Assembly: GCF_020616555.1 (NCBI RefSeq)
Contig: NZ_CP085173.1
Location: 4,723,501-4,787,500, forward strand
DNA length: 64,000 nucleotides
From: Streptomyces longhuiensis
Lineage (GTDB): Bacteria; Actinomycetota; Actinomycetes; Streptomycetales; Streptomycetaceae
Direction of reading: 5' to 3'
The notes under the pieces were generated by a model. That model did no database searches, was not told where the DNA came from, and worked only from the letters and a program-made list of their open reading frames with translations. The translations under genes were made by a program, and so were the position numbers. Position 1 is the first letter of the stretch; each line of letters opens with the position of its first letter. Of this stretch, positions 23,349 to 32,682 are shown one piece after another.

Positions 23349-24802
23349 ACCGGGTCGTCCGCTACTTCCGGGGGCTGCCCCTCAGGTCCCGGCTTTCGCT
23401 CCTGACCGCCGTCGCCGTCGCGTTCGCCGTGGCCGCCGTATCGGTGACGTGCTGGTTCATCGTGGAGAAGCAGCTGTACAACAAGGTCGACGACGATCTG
23501 CGCGGCGCCATCCCCGGCGGGGTCACGGCGGGTCAGTACGCCGATCTGCTGGCCAACTGCACCCGGACACCCGCCACGGACAACGGCTTCGGGCACCCTC
23601 AGGTGTTCTACGTCCAGGTCGTCAACAGCGACGGCACCGTGTGCGTCGCCGCGAACTCGGTCGGCCTGGTCGAGGCCACAGCCGGTGATCGGGCGGTCGC
23701 CAAGCGCGGCGACACCGACCACCTCTACTTCCGCAACGGCGTCGACAGCGACGGCAAGCCGCTGCGCGTCATGACCCGCGCCGCCGTCACCGGCGGCCCG
23801 GCGCGCGCCGTTGTGCAGAACCTGGCTCTCACGGTCGCCGTGCCCCTGACAGACACCGACAAGACCCTCAACAACCTCGCGCTGGTCCTCCTGACCATCG
23901 GGGGGATCGGCGTCGTGGGCGCGGGCGCCGCCGGACTGTGGGTGGCCCGAACGGGACTCCGCCCCGTCGACGAACTCACCGACACCGTCGAACACGTGGC
24001 CCGTACCGAAGACCTCACCGTCCGCATCCCCGTGGAGGGCGACGACGAGATCGCGCGCCTCTCCGCGTCCTTCAACTCCATGACCGCCTCGCTCGCCTCG
24101 TCGCGTGACCTCCAGCGGCAGCTGATCGCCGACGCCGGGCACGAGCTGCGCACCCCTCTCACCTCCATGCGCACCAACATCGAGCTGCTCACCCGCAGCG
24201 ACGAGACGGGCCGGGCGATCCCGCCGGACGACCGCAAGGCGCTGATGGCCTCGCTCAAGGCCCAGATGACGGAACTGGCCGCGCTCATCGGGGACTTGCA
24301 GGAGCTGTCCCGTACGGGGCTGGCCGGCGGGGACGGCCCGCTCAAGGTCGTCTCGCTGCACGACACGGTCCGCACCGCGATCGAGCGGGCCCGGCTGCGC
24401 GGACCCGAGCTGACCATCACGTCCGAGCTCGCCCCCTGGTACGTACGGGCCGAGCCCGCCGCCCTGGAGCGCGCGATCGTCAATCTCCTCGACAACGCCG
24501 TCAAGTTCAGCCCGCCGGAGGGAACCCTGGAGGTCCACCTCATGCGCGGCCGGCTGACCGTGCGCGATCACGGTCCCGGCATCCCGGCCGATGAACTCCC
24601 GTACGTCTTCGACCGGTTCTGGCGCTCGCCGACGGCGCGGGCGCTGCCGGGGTCGGGCCTCGGCCTGTCGATCGTGGCCCGGACGGTGGAGAGCTACGGC
24701 GGCACCGTCGAGCTCGGGGCCGCGGAGGGCGGCGGCACGGTCGCGACGGTGCAGCTGCCGGGCGCGCCCACGCCCCCGCCGGAGGTCCCCGAAGGGGCCT
24801 GA
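23345..24802 (+). CDS. Membrane sensor histidine kinase (MprB-like)
   Basis: This 485-residue kinase starts at ATG 23345 inside the stop of the regulator gene. It has two transmembrane helices (about 17-40 and 176-200) flanking an extracytoplasmic sensor of about 135 residues, then HAMP ([19 protein letters not shown]). HisKA follows with His266 in [13 protein letters not shown], then HATPase boxes N (NLLDNAVKF), G1 (DHGPGIP), F and G2 (GSGLGLSIV). The paired regulator controls probable envelope stress genes such as htrA. The convergent DUF2993 gene ends only 5 nt after its stop. Confidence 0.93.
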   Translation: MNRVVRYFRGLPLRSRLSLLTAVAVAFAVAAVSVTCWFIVEKQLYNKVDDDLRGAIPGGVTAGQYADLLANCTRTPATDNGFGHPQVFYVQVVNSDGTVCVAANSVGLVEATAGDRAVAKRGDTDHLYFRNGVDSDGKPLRVMTRAAVTGGPARAVVQNLALTVAVPLTDTDKTLNNLALVLLTIGGIGVVGAGAAGLWVARTGLRPVDELTDTVEHVARTEDLTVRIPVEGDDEIARLSASFNSMTASLASSRDLQRQLIADAGHELRTPLTSMRTNIELLTRSDETGRAIPPDDRKALMASLKAQMTELAALIGDLQELSRTGLAGGDGPLKVVSLHDTVRTAIERARLRGPELTITSELAPWYVRAEPAALERAIVNLLDNAVKFSPPEGTLEVHLMRGRLTVRDHGPGIPADELPYVFDRFWRSPTARALPGSGLGLSIVARTVESYGGTVELGAAEGGGTVATVQLPGAPTPPPEVPEGA

Positions 24803-24807
24803 GCGAC

Positions 24808-26073
24808 CTACCGGCCGAAGCCGAGGCCCTCCCCCGTCAGGCCGACCCGGATCCCGTCCTTCTCGACCCGCACGTCACTCAGCCGGACGTCGCCCGTGCC
24901 CGCGCCCGGCAGTTTCGGCAGCCGGAACGCCAGCGAGAGGCGGTCGGCGAGTTCGGGGCGGGTGAGCCGGGTGAGGCCCTGGAGCAGCGCCGGGTCGAGG
25001 CCGAATTTCTTCAGGAGCGCCGGGTGCGCGAGCGCGAGGTCCACCAGGTTCAGGGACATCAACTGGTGCACGAAGCGCGGCGATCCGGTGAGTTCGCTCA
25101 GGCGCCGGTCGCTGCGCAGCGCCGCGCGCACGGCCGAGTCGGGCACGCCGAGCCGGTGCACGAGGGACGGCACGGACAGCAGGGCCTTCGCCTTCGCGGT
25201 CTCGGTCGCGAGGCGCGCCACGGAGCGGCGGCTGAGGTGCAGGCCCTCGGAGGGACGCGTGCCGGGCCGGTACGTGGCGAGGTCGCCGATGTCGAGCCGC
25301 ATGCCGCCGATGTCGGTGGCGATGCCGGTGTCGCCGATGCGCCGGATCGTGGCGTCGGCGCGCACCTTCAGGTCGTGTCCGGCGACGGGCAGCGTGCCGC
25401 GCGCGAGGACCCGGTCACGGCCCTGTCCGCTGAACGTGACCTGGGAGGCACCGAGTTCACGGTTCAGGTCGTCGAAGGTGAGCAGGACCTCGCCGGTCAT
25501 GCCGCCGATGCGGGCGCCGCGCACGTCGGTGGGCCCGTCGCCGTCGATGCGTACGTCACGGATGGTCGCGGACACCTTGGCGAGGGAGACACGGCTCGCG
25601 GCGACGTCGGGGACGGTGACCTTCACCTCGTCCAGGCGCCGGTCGGCGAGCTGGGTGAGGAACGGGAAGCCCCCGATGTCGACCTCGGGCGCGGCGCTCA
25701 GGTGCAGCTGCTCCTTGAGCCGGTCCGCGGCGCGGTGCTCGGCGTAGAGGAGGGCCCAGCGGTCCGCGAGGGTGACGAAGGCGGCGAGGACGAGGATCCC
25801 GACGACGGCCTTCGTGGCGAGCGGCAGCCCGGCGAACCGGTTGCGGCGGCGGCTGCCGCGGCGGTGGTTGGGCCGGGACCAGGGCTGGTCGTCCGGCCCC
25901 GCCTCGGGGTCCTCCTCGTGCAGGAACTCGTCGAGGGGATTGTCCGCGAGGGCGCCCAACTCGTCGTACGGGTTGTGCGGCACAGTGCCTGAGGGAACGG
26001 ATTCCTCCGTGCGTACATCAGACAGTTCGGCGGACTCGGACGTGAACGTGGCTATGCGGTGGGGGGAACGCAT
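24808..26073 (-). CDS. DUF2993 (LmeA-like) protein with long cytoplasmic N-terminus
   Basis: This 421-residue protein has an acidic N-terminus (NPYDELGALADNPLDEFLHEEDPE), a basic stretch (HRRGSRRRNR), one transmembrane helix at about 87-103, and a DUF2993 domain (PEVDIGGFPFLTQLADRRLDEVKV) spanning most of the rest. It is a larger relative of the protein at 13793-14521. Likely an envelope lipid-binding protein. It follows the 5'-nucleotidase gene by 90 nt on the same strand and converges tightly on the kinase gene. Start ATG 26073 is taken; the GTGs within the acidic N-terminus are less likely. Confidence 0.8.
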   Translation of the reverse strand: MRSPHRIATFTSESAELSDVRTEESVPSGTVPHNPYDELGALADNPLDEFLHEEDPEAGPDDQPWSRPNHRRGSRRRNRFAGLPLATKAVVGILVLAAFVTLADRWALLYAEHRAADRLKEQLHLSAAPEVDIGGFPFLTQLADRRLDEVKVTVPDVAASRVSLAKVSATIRDVRIDGDGPTDVRGARIGGMTGEVLLTFDDLNRELGASQVTFSGQGRDRVLARGTLPVAGHDLKVRADATIRRIGDTGIATDIGGMRLDIGDLATYRPGTRPSEGLHLSRRSVARLATETAKAKALLSVPSLVHRLGVPDSAVRAALRSDRRLSELTGSPRFVHQLMSLNLVDLALAHPALLKKFGLDPALLQGLTRLTRPELADRLSLAFRLPKLPGAGTGDVRLSDVRVEKDGIRVGLTGEGLGFGR

Positions 26074-26163
26074 CGTGAGATTTCACCACACGTCCCGACC
26101 CCACCGCTGAGCATTACTCCGAGTAAGGGACGGTTTAGGTCACCGACCCGGCCGTGCGATACG

Positions 26164-27975
26164 TCACTTCACGATCGTGATCCGGTCCGCCTTCGGGGGC
26201 GCGATCGGCGACGTGGCCGACGAGTTCGCCGTCAGGTAGTCGTTGAACGCCTTCAGGTCGTCGCTGCCGACCAGCGGGTTCTTGCCCTGGCCGAGCGCCG
26301 CGAAGCCGTCGCCGCCGCCCGCGAGGAACGAGTTCATCGCGACGCGGTACGTCGCCGCCGGGTCGATCGCGGCGCCGTTCAGCTTGATGGAGTCGACGAC
26401 GACCCGGGCCGCGCCCGCCTTCGTCATGTCGAGCGTGTACGTCAGGCCCGCCGACGGCTGGAGGATCTTCGGCGAGGCCTCGTTGGAACCGCTGACCTGC
26501 TGCTGGAGCGCGGTGATGACCTGCGCGCCGGTCAGGTCGACCAGGTTCACGGTGTTGCTGAAGGGCTGCACGGTGAAGCCCTCGCCGTAGGTGACGACGC
26601 CGTCGCCCTCGCTGCCGCTCGCCTTGTACACGAGGTCGGAACGCACGCCGCCGGGGTTCATCAGCGCCAGCGAGGTCTTCGGGTCGAGGATCTTGGCGTG
26701 CGCGAGCTGCGCGTCCGCGATCAGGTCACCGAGCGGCTCCTCCGGCGAAGTGGCGCCGCGGCCCGGGATGTCCGCCGAGATGTAGCCGACGGGCTGGTTG
26801 GCGACGGGCGCGGCGAGCTTGTTCCAGCGGCCGATGAGCGCGGTCATGTCCGCGGCCTTCGGCTGCGTGCGGCTCACCACGTGGTTGGCCGACTTCACCG
26901 ACGTACGCACGATGTCCTTGGTGCGGCGGTCGTACGTCAGCGTCGTGTCCGTGTAGAGCTTCCCGTACGAGGACGCCGAAGTGACCATGCGGGGCTTGCC
27001 GGACGGGTCGGGGATCGTGCAGACGTACGCGTTGTGCGTGTGCCCGGTGACCAGGGCGTCGACCTTCGGCGAGATGCCCTTGGCGATGTCGACGATCGGG
27101 CCCGAGATGCCGGCGCCGCCGCTCGGCGAGTCGCAGTCGTAGTTGTACGAGCCGGAGGCCGGCACGCCGCCCTCGTGGATGAGCGTGACGATCGACTTCA
27201 CGCCCTGCTTGTCGAGGATCTTGGCGTACTTGTTGACGGTCTCGATCTCGTCTTGGAACTTCAGGCCCTTGACGCCGTCCGCGGAGACGATGTCGGGGGT
27301 GCCCTCAAGGGTCACGCCGATGAACCCGATCTTCACGCCGTTGTGCTTCCACACCCAGTAGGGGGCGAGGATCGGCTTGCCGGTCTTCTCGTTCGTCACG
27401 TTGGCGGCGAGGTAGGGGTAGTCGGCGCCCTCGAACTTCTTGCCGTCCTCGAAACAGCCGTCCTTGGGGTGGCAGCCGCCGTTCTGCATGCGCGCCAGTT
27501 CCGTGGCGCCCTCGTCGAACTCGTGGTTGCCGACGCTCGTGACGTCCAGGTCGAGCTTGTTCATCGCCTCGACGGTGGGCTCGTCGTGGAAGAGCCCCGA
27601 CAGCAGCGGGCTGGCCCCGATCAGGTCGCCGGCAGCGGCGGTGACGCTGTACGGGTGGCTCTTCCTGGCGGTCCGCAGGGACGTGGCGAGGTACTCGACG
27701 CCGCCCGCGTCGACCTTCCTCGTGGTGCCGTCCGGCAGGTTCTCCGTGACCTGGCCCGACGAGCCGGCCGGCGGCTCCAGGTTGCCGTGGAAGTCGTTGA
27801 AGGAGAGCAGCTGCACGTCGACCGTGCGGCCGCCCTTGCCCCCGTGGTGCCGGTCCTGCGTGGCGTTCGCGGGCAGCGCCGCGACGAGCGCGCCGACGGT
27901 GGCGAACCCGGCCGCCGCGGCGAGTATCCGCGATGCGGCGCGGCGTCTGGTCCTGTGCGGTGTCAGCTGTGTCAT
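26164..27975 (-). CDS. Secreted 5'-nucleotidase / metallophosphoesterase
   Basis: This 603-residue secreted enzyme starts with a twin-Arg-like basic signal (TPHRTRRRAASRILAAAAGF) ending near ALPANA. The metallophosphoesterase domain carries FNDFHGN, GDLIGASP, GNHEFDEG and the TGHTHNAY motif. The C-terminal 5'-nucleotidase domain has NPGGVRSDL, FTVQPFSNTV and NSFLAGGGDGF. It dephosphorylates nucleotides outside the cell to recover phosphate and nucleosides; such genes are often PhoP-controlled in Streptomyces. I saw no clear PHO box upstream. ATG 27975 is chosen as the signal peptide begins there. Divergent from mshD. Confidence 0.92.
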   Translation of the reverse strand: MTQLTPHRTRRRAASRILAAAAGFATVGALVAALPANATQDRHHGGKGGRTVDVQLLSFNDFHGNLEPPAGSSGQVTENLPDGTTRKVDAGGVEYLATSLRTARKSHPYSVTAAAGDLIGASPLLSGLFHDEPTVEAMNKLDLDVTSVGNHEFDEGATELARMQNGGCHPKDGCFEDGKKFEGADYPYLAANVTNEKTGKPILAPYWVWKHNGVKIGFIGVTLEGTPDIVSADGVKGLKFQDEIETVNKYAKILDKQGVKSIVTLIHEGGVPASGSYNYDCDSPSGGAGISGPIVDIAKGISPKVDALVTGHTHNAYVCTIPDPSGKPRMVTSASSYGKLYTDTTLTYDRRTKDIVRTSVKSANHVVSRTQPKAADMTALIGRWNKLAAPVANQPVGYISADIPGRGATSPEEPLGDLIADAQLAHAKILDPKTSLALMNPGGVRSDLVYKASGSEGDGVVTYGEGFTVQPFSNTVNLVDLTGAQVITALQQQVSGSNEASPKILQPSAGLTYTLDMTKAGAARVVVDSIKLNGAAIDPAATYRVAMNSFLAGGGDGFAALGQGKNPLVGSDDLKAFNDYLTANSSATSPIAPPKADRITIVK

Positions 27976-28148
27976 GGGTGCGTCCCCCTGTGTGGGTGCT
28001 GTGAGACGGAGGTGCCGGCGGTGTGTCGTGACCAAGTCGGCAGCCTAAGGTCAACGCGCGTAGCACGACAGGTGTTTGCCGGTTACGAGCTGATTGCCAT
28101 CACCCGGCAGCAGGCCCGGCGCGGGCCCGTCGCCGTACCCTCTTGTCC

Positions 28149-29081
28149 ATGACCAGCGATGCCGTGCCCACCGCCCCCGACCGCCAGATCGAGACGCTCA
28201 CCGCCCTCACTCCCGACCAGGCGGAAGCCGTCCTGGAGATCCTCTCGGACGCCGCCCGTGCCGACGGGCAGCAGGCGGTCTCGGAGCAGGGCAGGCTGCA
28301 GCTGCGCGGCGGCCCCAGGGAGGGCGTGCGCCACTTCCTGCTGACCGTCGACGGCGAGCTGATCGGGTACGGCCAGCTGGAGGACACCGACCCGATCGAG
28401 GCGCCGGCCGCCGAGCTCGTCGTGCACCCCGCGTACCGCGGGCACGGGCACGGGCGGGCGCTCGGCTCGGCGCTGCTCGGCGCGTCCGGCAAGCGGCTGC
28501 GGGTCTGGGCGCACGGCGGCCACTCGGCGGCCCGGCACCTCTCGCAGGTCCTCGGCCTGACCCTGTTCCGCGAACTGCGCCAGATGCGGCGCCCGTTGGC
28601 CGAGGGTCCCGAGCTCGCCGAGCCGGTGCTGCCCGCGGGTGTCGTCATCCGCACCTTCGTGCCCGGCGAGGACGACGCGGCCTGGCTCGCGGTGAACGCG
28701 GCGGCGTTCGCCCACCACCCCGAGCAGGGCTCGCTGACCCAGCGCGACCTGGACGACCGCAAGGCCGAGCCGTGGTTCGACCCGGCCGGCTTCTTCCTCG
28801 CCGTCCGGGAGGCCGACGGCGAGGTCATCGGCTTCCACTGGACCAAGGTCCACGCCGAGGAACAGCTCGGCGAGGTGTACGTCGTCGGGGTCGCGCCGGG
28901 CAGCCAGGGCGGCGGCCTCGGCAAGGCGCTCACGGCGGTGGGCCTGCGGCATCTGGAGAGGTCGGGTCTGCCGACGGCGATGCTCTACGTGGACGCCGAC
29001 AACAAGCCCGCGGTCACGGTCTACGAGCGCCTCGGCTTCGTCACCCACGAGACGGACCTGATGTACCGCACGGAGTCGTAG
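28149..29081 (+). CDS. mshD: Mycothiol synthase
   Basis: This 310-residue enzyme has two tandem GNAT domains. It acetylates Cys-GlcN-Ins with acetyl-CoA, the last step of mycothiol synthesis in the cytosol. Seen are the first domain ELVVHPAYRGHGHGRALGSALL, the substrate region RTFVPGEDDAAWLAVNAAAF, and the second acetyl-CoA motif VVGVAPGSQGGGLGKALTAVGL followed by LYVDADNKPAVTVYERLGF. Length and motif order match MshD. ATG 28149 is used. An upstream TACCCT about seven bases before it could make the transcript leaderless. A strong hairpin terminator follows 40 nt later. Confidence 0.95.
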   Translation: MTSDAVPTAPDRQIETLTALTPDQAEAVLEILSDAARADGQQAVSEQGRLQLRGGPREGVRHFLLTVDGELIGYGQLEDTDPIEAPAAELVVHPAYRGHGHGRALGSALLGASGKRLRVWAHGGHSAARHLSQVLGLTLFRELRQMRRPLAEGPELAEPVLPAGVVIRTFVPGEDDAAWLAVNAAAFAHHPEQGSLTQRDLDDRKAEPWFDPAGFFLAVREADGEVIGFHWTKVHAEEQLGEVYVVGVAPGSQGGGLGKALTAVGLRHLERSGLPTAMLYVDADNKPAVTVYERLGFVTHETDLMYRTES

Positions 29082-29120
29082 TCCGCGTCCGTAGCGGCGG
29101 AAAGCGGCAGGCAGGCACCC

Positions 29121-29151
29121 GAGGGGCAGTGGTCACTTGACACTGCCCCTC
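29121..29151 (+). terminator. mshD terminator that embeds the next promoter's -35
   Basis: GAGGGGCAGTG (29121-29131) pairs perfectly with CACTGCCCCTC (29141-29151), loop 9 nt, 40 nt after the mshD stop. The loop and right arm contain TTGACA (29137-29142), a consensus -35 for the following GntR operon. Confidence 0.75.
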
Positions 29152-29157
29152 TCTTGC

Positions 29158-29193
29158 ACCACCCTTTCACTACTTGATTAGTGAAAGGGTGGT
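29158..29193. promoter_or_regulatory. Perfect 15-bp palindromic operator for the GntR regulator
   Basis: ACCACCCTTTCACTA (29158-29172) and TAGTGAAAGGGTGGT (29179-29193) are perfect inverted repeats around CTTGAT. With -35 TTGACA at 29137-29142, the -10 region falls inside the left arm (CACCCT near 29160). A regulator bound here would block RNA polymerase. The right arm runs into the GTG start region of the regulator gene itself. Confidence 0.8.
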
Positions 29194-29590
29194 GTTCAGG
29201 AACGTGGTCGAGTACCGGATCGACCGGCGCAGCGGCGTCGCCACCTATCTCCAGATCGTCCAGCAGACCCAGCAGGCCCTGCGCCTCGGCCTGCTGGAGC
29301 CCGGCGACAAACTGCCCACGGCCCGCGAGGTCGTCGAAGCCACCGCGATCAACCCGAACACCGTGCTCAAGGCGTACCGCGAACTGGAGCGCGAGGGTCT
29401 GGTCGAGGCCCGCAGAGGTCTCGGCACCTTCGTCCGCAGGACGCTCGGCGCGGCCCCGGCCGACTCGCCGCTGCGGGCCGAACTCGCGGACTGGGCCCGG
29501 CGGGCCCGCACCGCGGGCCTCGACCGCGAGGACGCGGCCGCCCTGTTCGGCGCCGTACTGGACGAAAACTTCCCGAAGGGGGATCAGTGA
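29192..29590 (+). CDS. GntR-family (YtrA-type) transcriptional regulator
   Basis: This regulator of about 132 residues has a GntR winged helix (VEYRIDRRSGVATYLQIVQQTQQALRLG ... DKLPTAREVVEATAINPNTVLKAYRELEREGLVEARRGLGTFV) and only a short helical C-terminus, as in the YtrA subfamily. These proteins repress ABC exporter operons and respond to cell-wall-active compounds. The start is uncertain: GTG 29189, 29192 and 29204 are all possible, and all lie in or near the right arm of the operator. The ABC ATPase gene overlaps its stop by GTGA. It probably represses its own operon. Confidence 0.85.
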   Translation: MFRNVVEYRIDRRSGVATYLQIVQQTQQALRLGLLEPGDKLPTAREVVEATAINPNTVLKAYRELEREGLVEARRGLGTFVRRTLGAAPADSPLRAELADWARRARTAGLDREDAAALFGAVLDENFPKGDQ

Positions 29591-30507
29591 GTTCCACCAG
29601 CACCACCCCGGCCGTCGCCATCGAGGCGACAGGGCTCGGCAAGCGCTACGGCCGCCACGGCCACGCCGCCCTCGACCTGTGCTCCTTCCGGCTGCCCGCC
29701 GGGCGGATCAGCGCCCTGGTCGGACCCAACGGGGCAGGAAAGTCCACCCTCCTCGCGATCGCGGCCGGACTCCTGCGCCCCAGCTCCGGACAGCTCACCG
29801 TCCTCGGCGCCGCACCCGGCGTGCACCGCGACCGCGTCGCCTACCTCTCGCAGGACAAGCCGCTCTACCCCCAGCTGTCCATCGCGGACACCCTGCGCAT
29901 GGGCGCCGAGCTGAACCCCGGCCGCTGGGACGCCGCGTACGCCGACCGGATCGTCGAGCAGGGCGACCTCGACCCCGCGGCCCGGGTCCGCTCGCTCTCC
30001 GGCGGACAGCGCACCCGCGTCGCGCTCGCCCTCGCGCTCGGCAAGCGCCCCCAGCTGATGCTCCTCGACGAGCCGATGGCGGACCTCGACCCGCTGGCCC
30101 GCCACGAGCTGATGGGCACGCTGATGGCGGACGCCGCCGAACACGGCACCACCGTCCTGATGTCGTCGCACATCGTCGCCGAACTGGCCGACGCCTGCGA
30201 CCACTTGCTGCTCCTCGGCGCCGGCCGCATCCGGCTCGGCGGCGGCATCGACGACCTGACGGCCGCGCACAGCCTGGTCACCGGGCGCGGCACGGCCGCC
30301 GACCTCGCCCCGCACACCGTGGTCGAGTCCCGCGCCGCCGGCCGGGGACTGACCGCCCTGATCCGCCGCGACGGACCGCTCGACAGCGCCTGGGAGGCGC
30401 AGGAGCCGTCCATGGAGGAGCTGATCCTCGCCCATCTGCGCAACCCCGGCGCCCCCGCCCTGATCACCCCGGGCACGACCGTCACCGCCGCGGCGGTGAC
30501 GGCATGA
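29587..30507 (+). CDS. ABC transporter ATP-binding protein
   Basis: This 306-residue ATPase carries Walker A GPNGAGKST, a Q-loop region (YLSQDKPLY), signature LSGGQRTR, Walker B LMLLDEP and an H-loop (SSHIVAEL). It drives the two following permeases. GTG start overlaps the regulator stop, so expression is coupled to the GntR gene. A C-terminal extension of about 90 residues ends in an Ala/Thr-rich tail. The arrangement (YtrA-type regulator, ATPase, two permeases) fits an exporter that removes drugs or antimicrobial peptides, or senses cell-wall stress. The substrate is not known. Confidence 0.92.
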   Translation: MSSTSTTPAVAIEATGLGKRYGRHGHAALDLCSFRLPAGRISALVGPNGAGKSTLLAIAAGLLRPSSGQLTVLGAAPGVHRDRVAYLSQDKPLYPQLSIADTLRMGAELNPGRWDAAYADRIVEQGDLDPAARVRSLSGGQRTRVALALALGKRPQLMLLDEPMADLDPLARHELMGTLMADAAEHGTTVLMSSHIVAELADACDHLLLLGAGRIRLGGGIDDLTAAHSLVTGRGTAADLAPHTVVESRAAGRGLTALIRRDGPLDSAWEAQEPSMEELILAHLRNPGAPALITPGTTVTAAAVTA

Positions 30508-31493
30508 CCGCCCTCCTGGACAGGGACACCGGCCGCCCCGCCGCGCGCCGCACCCTTCCCGGCGCCGACGGCCTCGTCTGGACCGTGCTGCGGCTGCACC
30601 GCACCGCGATGTGGGTGTGGACCGCGTACGTCGCCGTCACCGTGGGAATGCTGCTGTGGCTGTGGGGCCCCGGCGCGAACGCGGCGCAGAAGGCGTTCGA
30701 CGCGTTCGGCTACAGCGGCGCGCAGGAGAACGCGTACCGCGACGGGTTCTCATTTCTCGGTTTCGGCGGCTCGTTCGACTCCCGCTTCTACGGCCCGTCC
30801 TCGCTGATCGGCATCGCCTCGTGCGCCATCGCCGTCTTCGCTGCGGGACCGCTGATCGCGCGCGAACTGGAGCGCGGGACGGCCGGGCTGGCCTGGACCC
30901 AGTCCGTGTCCCCCGCCCGCTGGCTCACCGCGAAGCTGGCCGTGCCCGCGGTGTTCGTCGCCGTCGGCACGGGCCTGATCGTCGTCCTGTACCGGCTGGT
31001 GTGGAACGCGCACAACCACCTCCTTGTGGCGGGCATCGGCCCTCGCTCGTTCGCCTTCTCTCTCGGCCCCGCCACCGTGGCGAACGCCCTGTTCGGCCTC
31101 GCCGTCGGCGTGCTCGCCGCCCTCGTCCTGCGCCGTACGCTGCCCGCCCTGGCGGCCGCCGGTGTCGTCCAGTTCCTGGCCGGCGCGATGCGCGGCAACA
31201 ACTGGCCCTTCCAGCACTCGCCGTTCTCGCGTCTGCAGCCCGAACTGCCGGTGTTCAGCAAGGCGATCACGTCCACGGGCGCCAAGGTCTCCGACCCCGG
31301 CTGCTACCTGAGCCAGAAGTGCCTGGACCGCCACCACATCACCGGCTTCACCCGCAGCTACCTCCCCTCCCCCGACTACTGGCCCCGCCAGCTCGCGGAG
31401 ACGGGTGTCCTGCTCGGCCTGACCGCACTCGCCGTGGCCGCCGCGTTCCTCGTCCTGCGCCGGTACCAGCCGAAGAAGGAGACCACCGCGTGA
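30504..31493 (+). CDS. ABC transporter permease (first of two)
   Basis: This 329-residue membrane protein has about six transmembrane helices. The ABC-2-like region contains LIARELERGTAGLAWTQSVSPARWLTAKL, shared almost word for word by the next gene (LIGRELERGTASLAWTQSVPPARWLTTKL). A large extracytoplasmic loop (about 235-290, with CYLSQKCLDRHHITGF) holds two Cys. ATG 30504 overlaps the ATPase stop by ATGA. It and the next permease are tandem duplicates that probably form a heterodimer. Confidence 0.88.
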   Translation: MTALLDRDTGRPAARRTLPGADGLVWTVLRLHRTAMWVWTAYVAVTVGMLLWLWGPGANAAQKAFDAFGYSGAQENAYRDGFSFLGFGGSFDSRFYGPSSLIGIASCAIAVFAAGPLIARELERGTAGLAWTQSVSPARWLTAKLAVPAVFVAVGTGLIVVLYRLVWNAHNHLLVAGIGPRSFAFSLGPATVANALFGLAVGVLAALVLRRTLPALAAAGVVQFLAGAMRGNNWPFQHSPFSRLQPELPVFSKAITSTGAKVSDPGCYLSQKCLDRHHITGFTRSYLPSPDYWPRQLAETGVLLGLTALAVAAAFLVLRRYQPKKETTA

Positions 31494-32446
31494 GCGCCGC
31501 CGCTCTCTCCCCCTTCTCCCCCTCGACCGGCCTGACCTGGACCGTGCTGCGGCTGCACCGGCTCGCCCTGTGGCTGTGGGCCGCGTACGTCGCGGTGACC
31601 GGGGCGATGCTGCTGTGGCTGTGGGGACCGGGCAGCTCCGGGTGGCACATCACGGGCAAGTGCGTCGCGGGCGTCATGAACGCCTGCAGCGCCACAGGGC
31701 CGGGCGCGGGCACGTACGAGTACCTGCTCGCGCTCACCACCGGCCTGATCACGATCGTGCCCGCGATCGCCGCCGCCTTCGCGGGCGGGACGCTCATAGG
31801 CCGCGAACTGGAGCGCGGCACGGCCTCGCTCGCCTGGACGCAGTCCGTCCCGCCGGCCCGCTGGCTGACGACGAAGCTCGCCCTCCCGGCCGCCTTCCTC
31901 GTCGTGGGCACCGGCATCCTCGTGGCCCTGCGCCACCTGGTCGCCTCTGCGGCGAGCGGCCTCCCGTCGAACCAGTGGTTCACCAACGGCGTCTACGGCG
32001 CCCTGGGCCCGACCGCCGTCGCGCTCCCGCTGCTCGGCCTGGCACTCGGCGCGCTGGTCGCGTTCATCTCCAAGCGCGTGATCCCGTCGATCTGTGTCTC
32101 GCTCGCCCTCCTCGGCATCGTGATCACCGCGCTCGGCGAGATCCGCGGCCGCCTCTGGCCCCCCGTCACCGTCATTGGCGACGTCCACGAGGGCTACCGG
32201 GGCTTCGCCGGCCTCCTCCTCGACGAGGGCGCGGTCACCGGCAGCGGCGCGCACATCGCCGACCCCCTGTGCGTCGACGACAAGAGCTGCCTCGGCCGGC
32301 ACAACATCACGGGCTTCTACCGCGAGTTCCAGCCCGCCTCCCACTTCTGGCCGCTCCAGCTCGTCGAGACCGGCATCCTCCTCGCCCTGACGGCACTGGT
32401 GGCAGCCGCCGCCTTCGCCCTCCTGCGCAGGAACCAGCGGCCCTGA
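31490..32446 (+). CDS. ABC transporter permease (second of two)
   Basis: This 318-residue membrane protein is a paralogue of the preceding permease, with the same N-terminal LTWTVLRLHRLALWLWAAYVAV, the same ELERGTASLAWTQSV segment, and a matching outer loop with CVDDKSCLGRHNITGFYREF. About six transmembrane helices. Start is GTG 31490 overlapping the previous stop. A strong hairpin (32462-32499) follows, ending the operon. Paired with the 30504 permease and the ATPase as an exporter. Confidence 0.88.
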   Translation: MSAAALSPFSPSTGLTWTVLRLHRLALWLWAAYVAVTGAMLLWLWGPGSSGWHITGKCVAGVMNACSATGPGAGTYEYLLALTTGLITIVPAIAAAFAGGTLIGRELERGTASLAWTQSVPPARWLTTKLALPAAFLVVGTGILVALRHLVASAASGLPSNQWFTNGVYGALGPTAVALPLLGLALGALVAFISKRVIPSICVSLALLGIVITALGEIRGRLWPPVTVIGDVHEGYRGFAGLLLDEGAVTGSGAHIADPLCVDDKSCLGRHNITGFYREFQPASHFWPLQLVETGILLALTALVAAAAFALLRRNQRP

Positions 32447-32461
32447 CGACGTACGGGGCGT

Positions 32462-32499
32462 GGCGGGGCGTCCCGGGAACGTCCGCGGGACGCCCCGCC
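32462..32499 (+). terminator. Terminator of the GntR-ABC operon
   Basis: A perfect 14-bp stem (GGCGGGGCGTCCCG at 32462-32475, CGGGACGCCCCGCC at 32486-32499) with a 10-nt loop starts 16 nt after the last permease stop. Confidence 0.8.
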
Positions 32500-32682
32500 A
32501 TGCCCCGCACGTCATGTCGCCGTAACCAACCATTCAGACGGGCTTGCCACCCTCAGTGAATGCAGCCCGCCGCGCCCGACCCCACCGGGGCCCCGGCGGA
32601 GCACTCCCCGAACGGGAGACTCCGCCTCACGCCCGCGCTCTCCGACGCGCCCATCGTGGTCCGGGCGCGGAAGAATGGGTCC

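Noticed and set aside
32521..32553. Possible PHO box before ppk (GTAACCAACCA followed by TTCAGACGGGC)
   Set aside because: Only a weak match to GTTCACC repeats and 11-bp phase is unconvincing, although PhoP control of ppk is known in Streptomyces.
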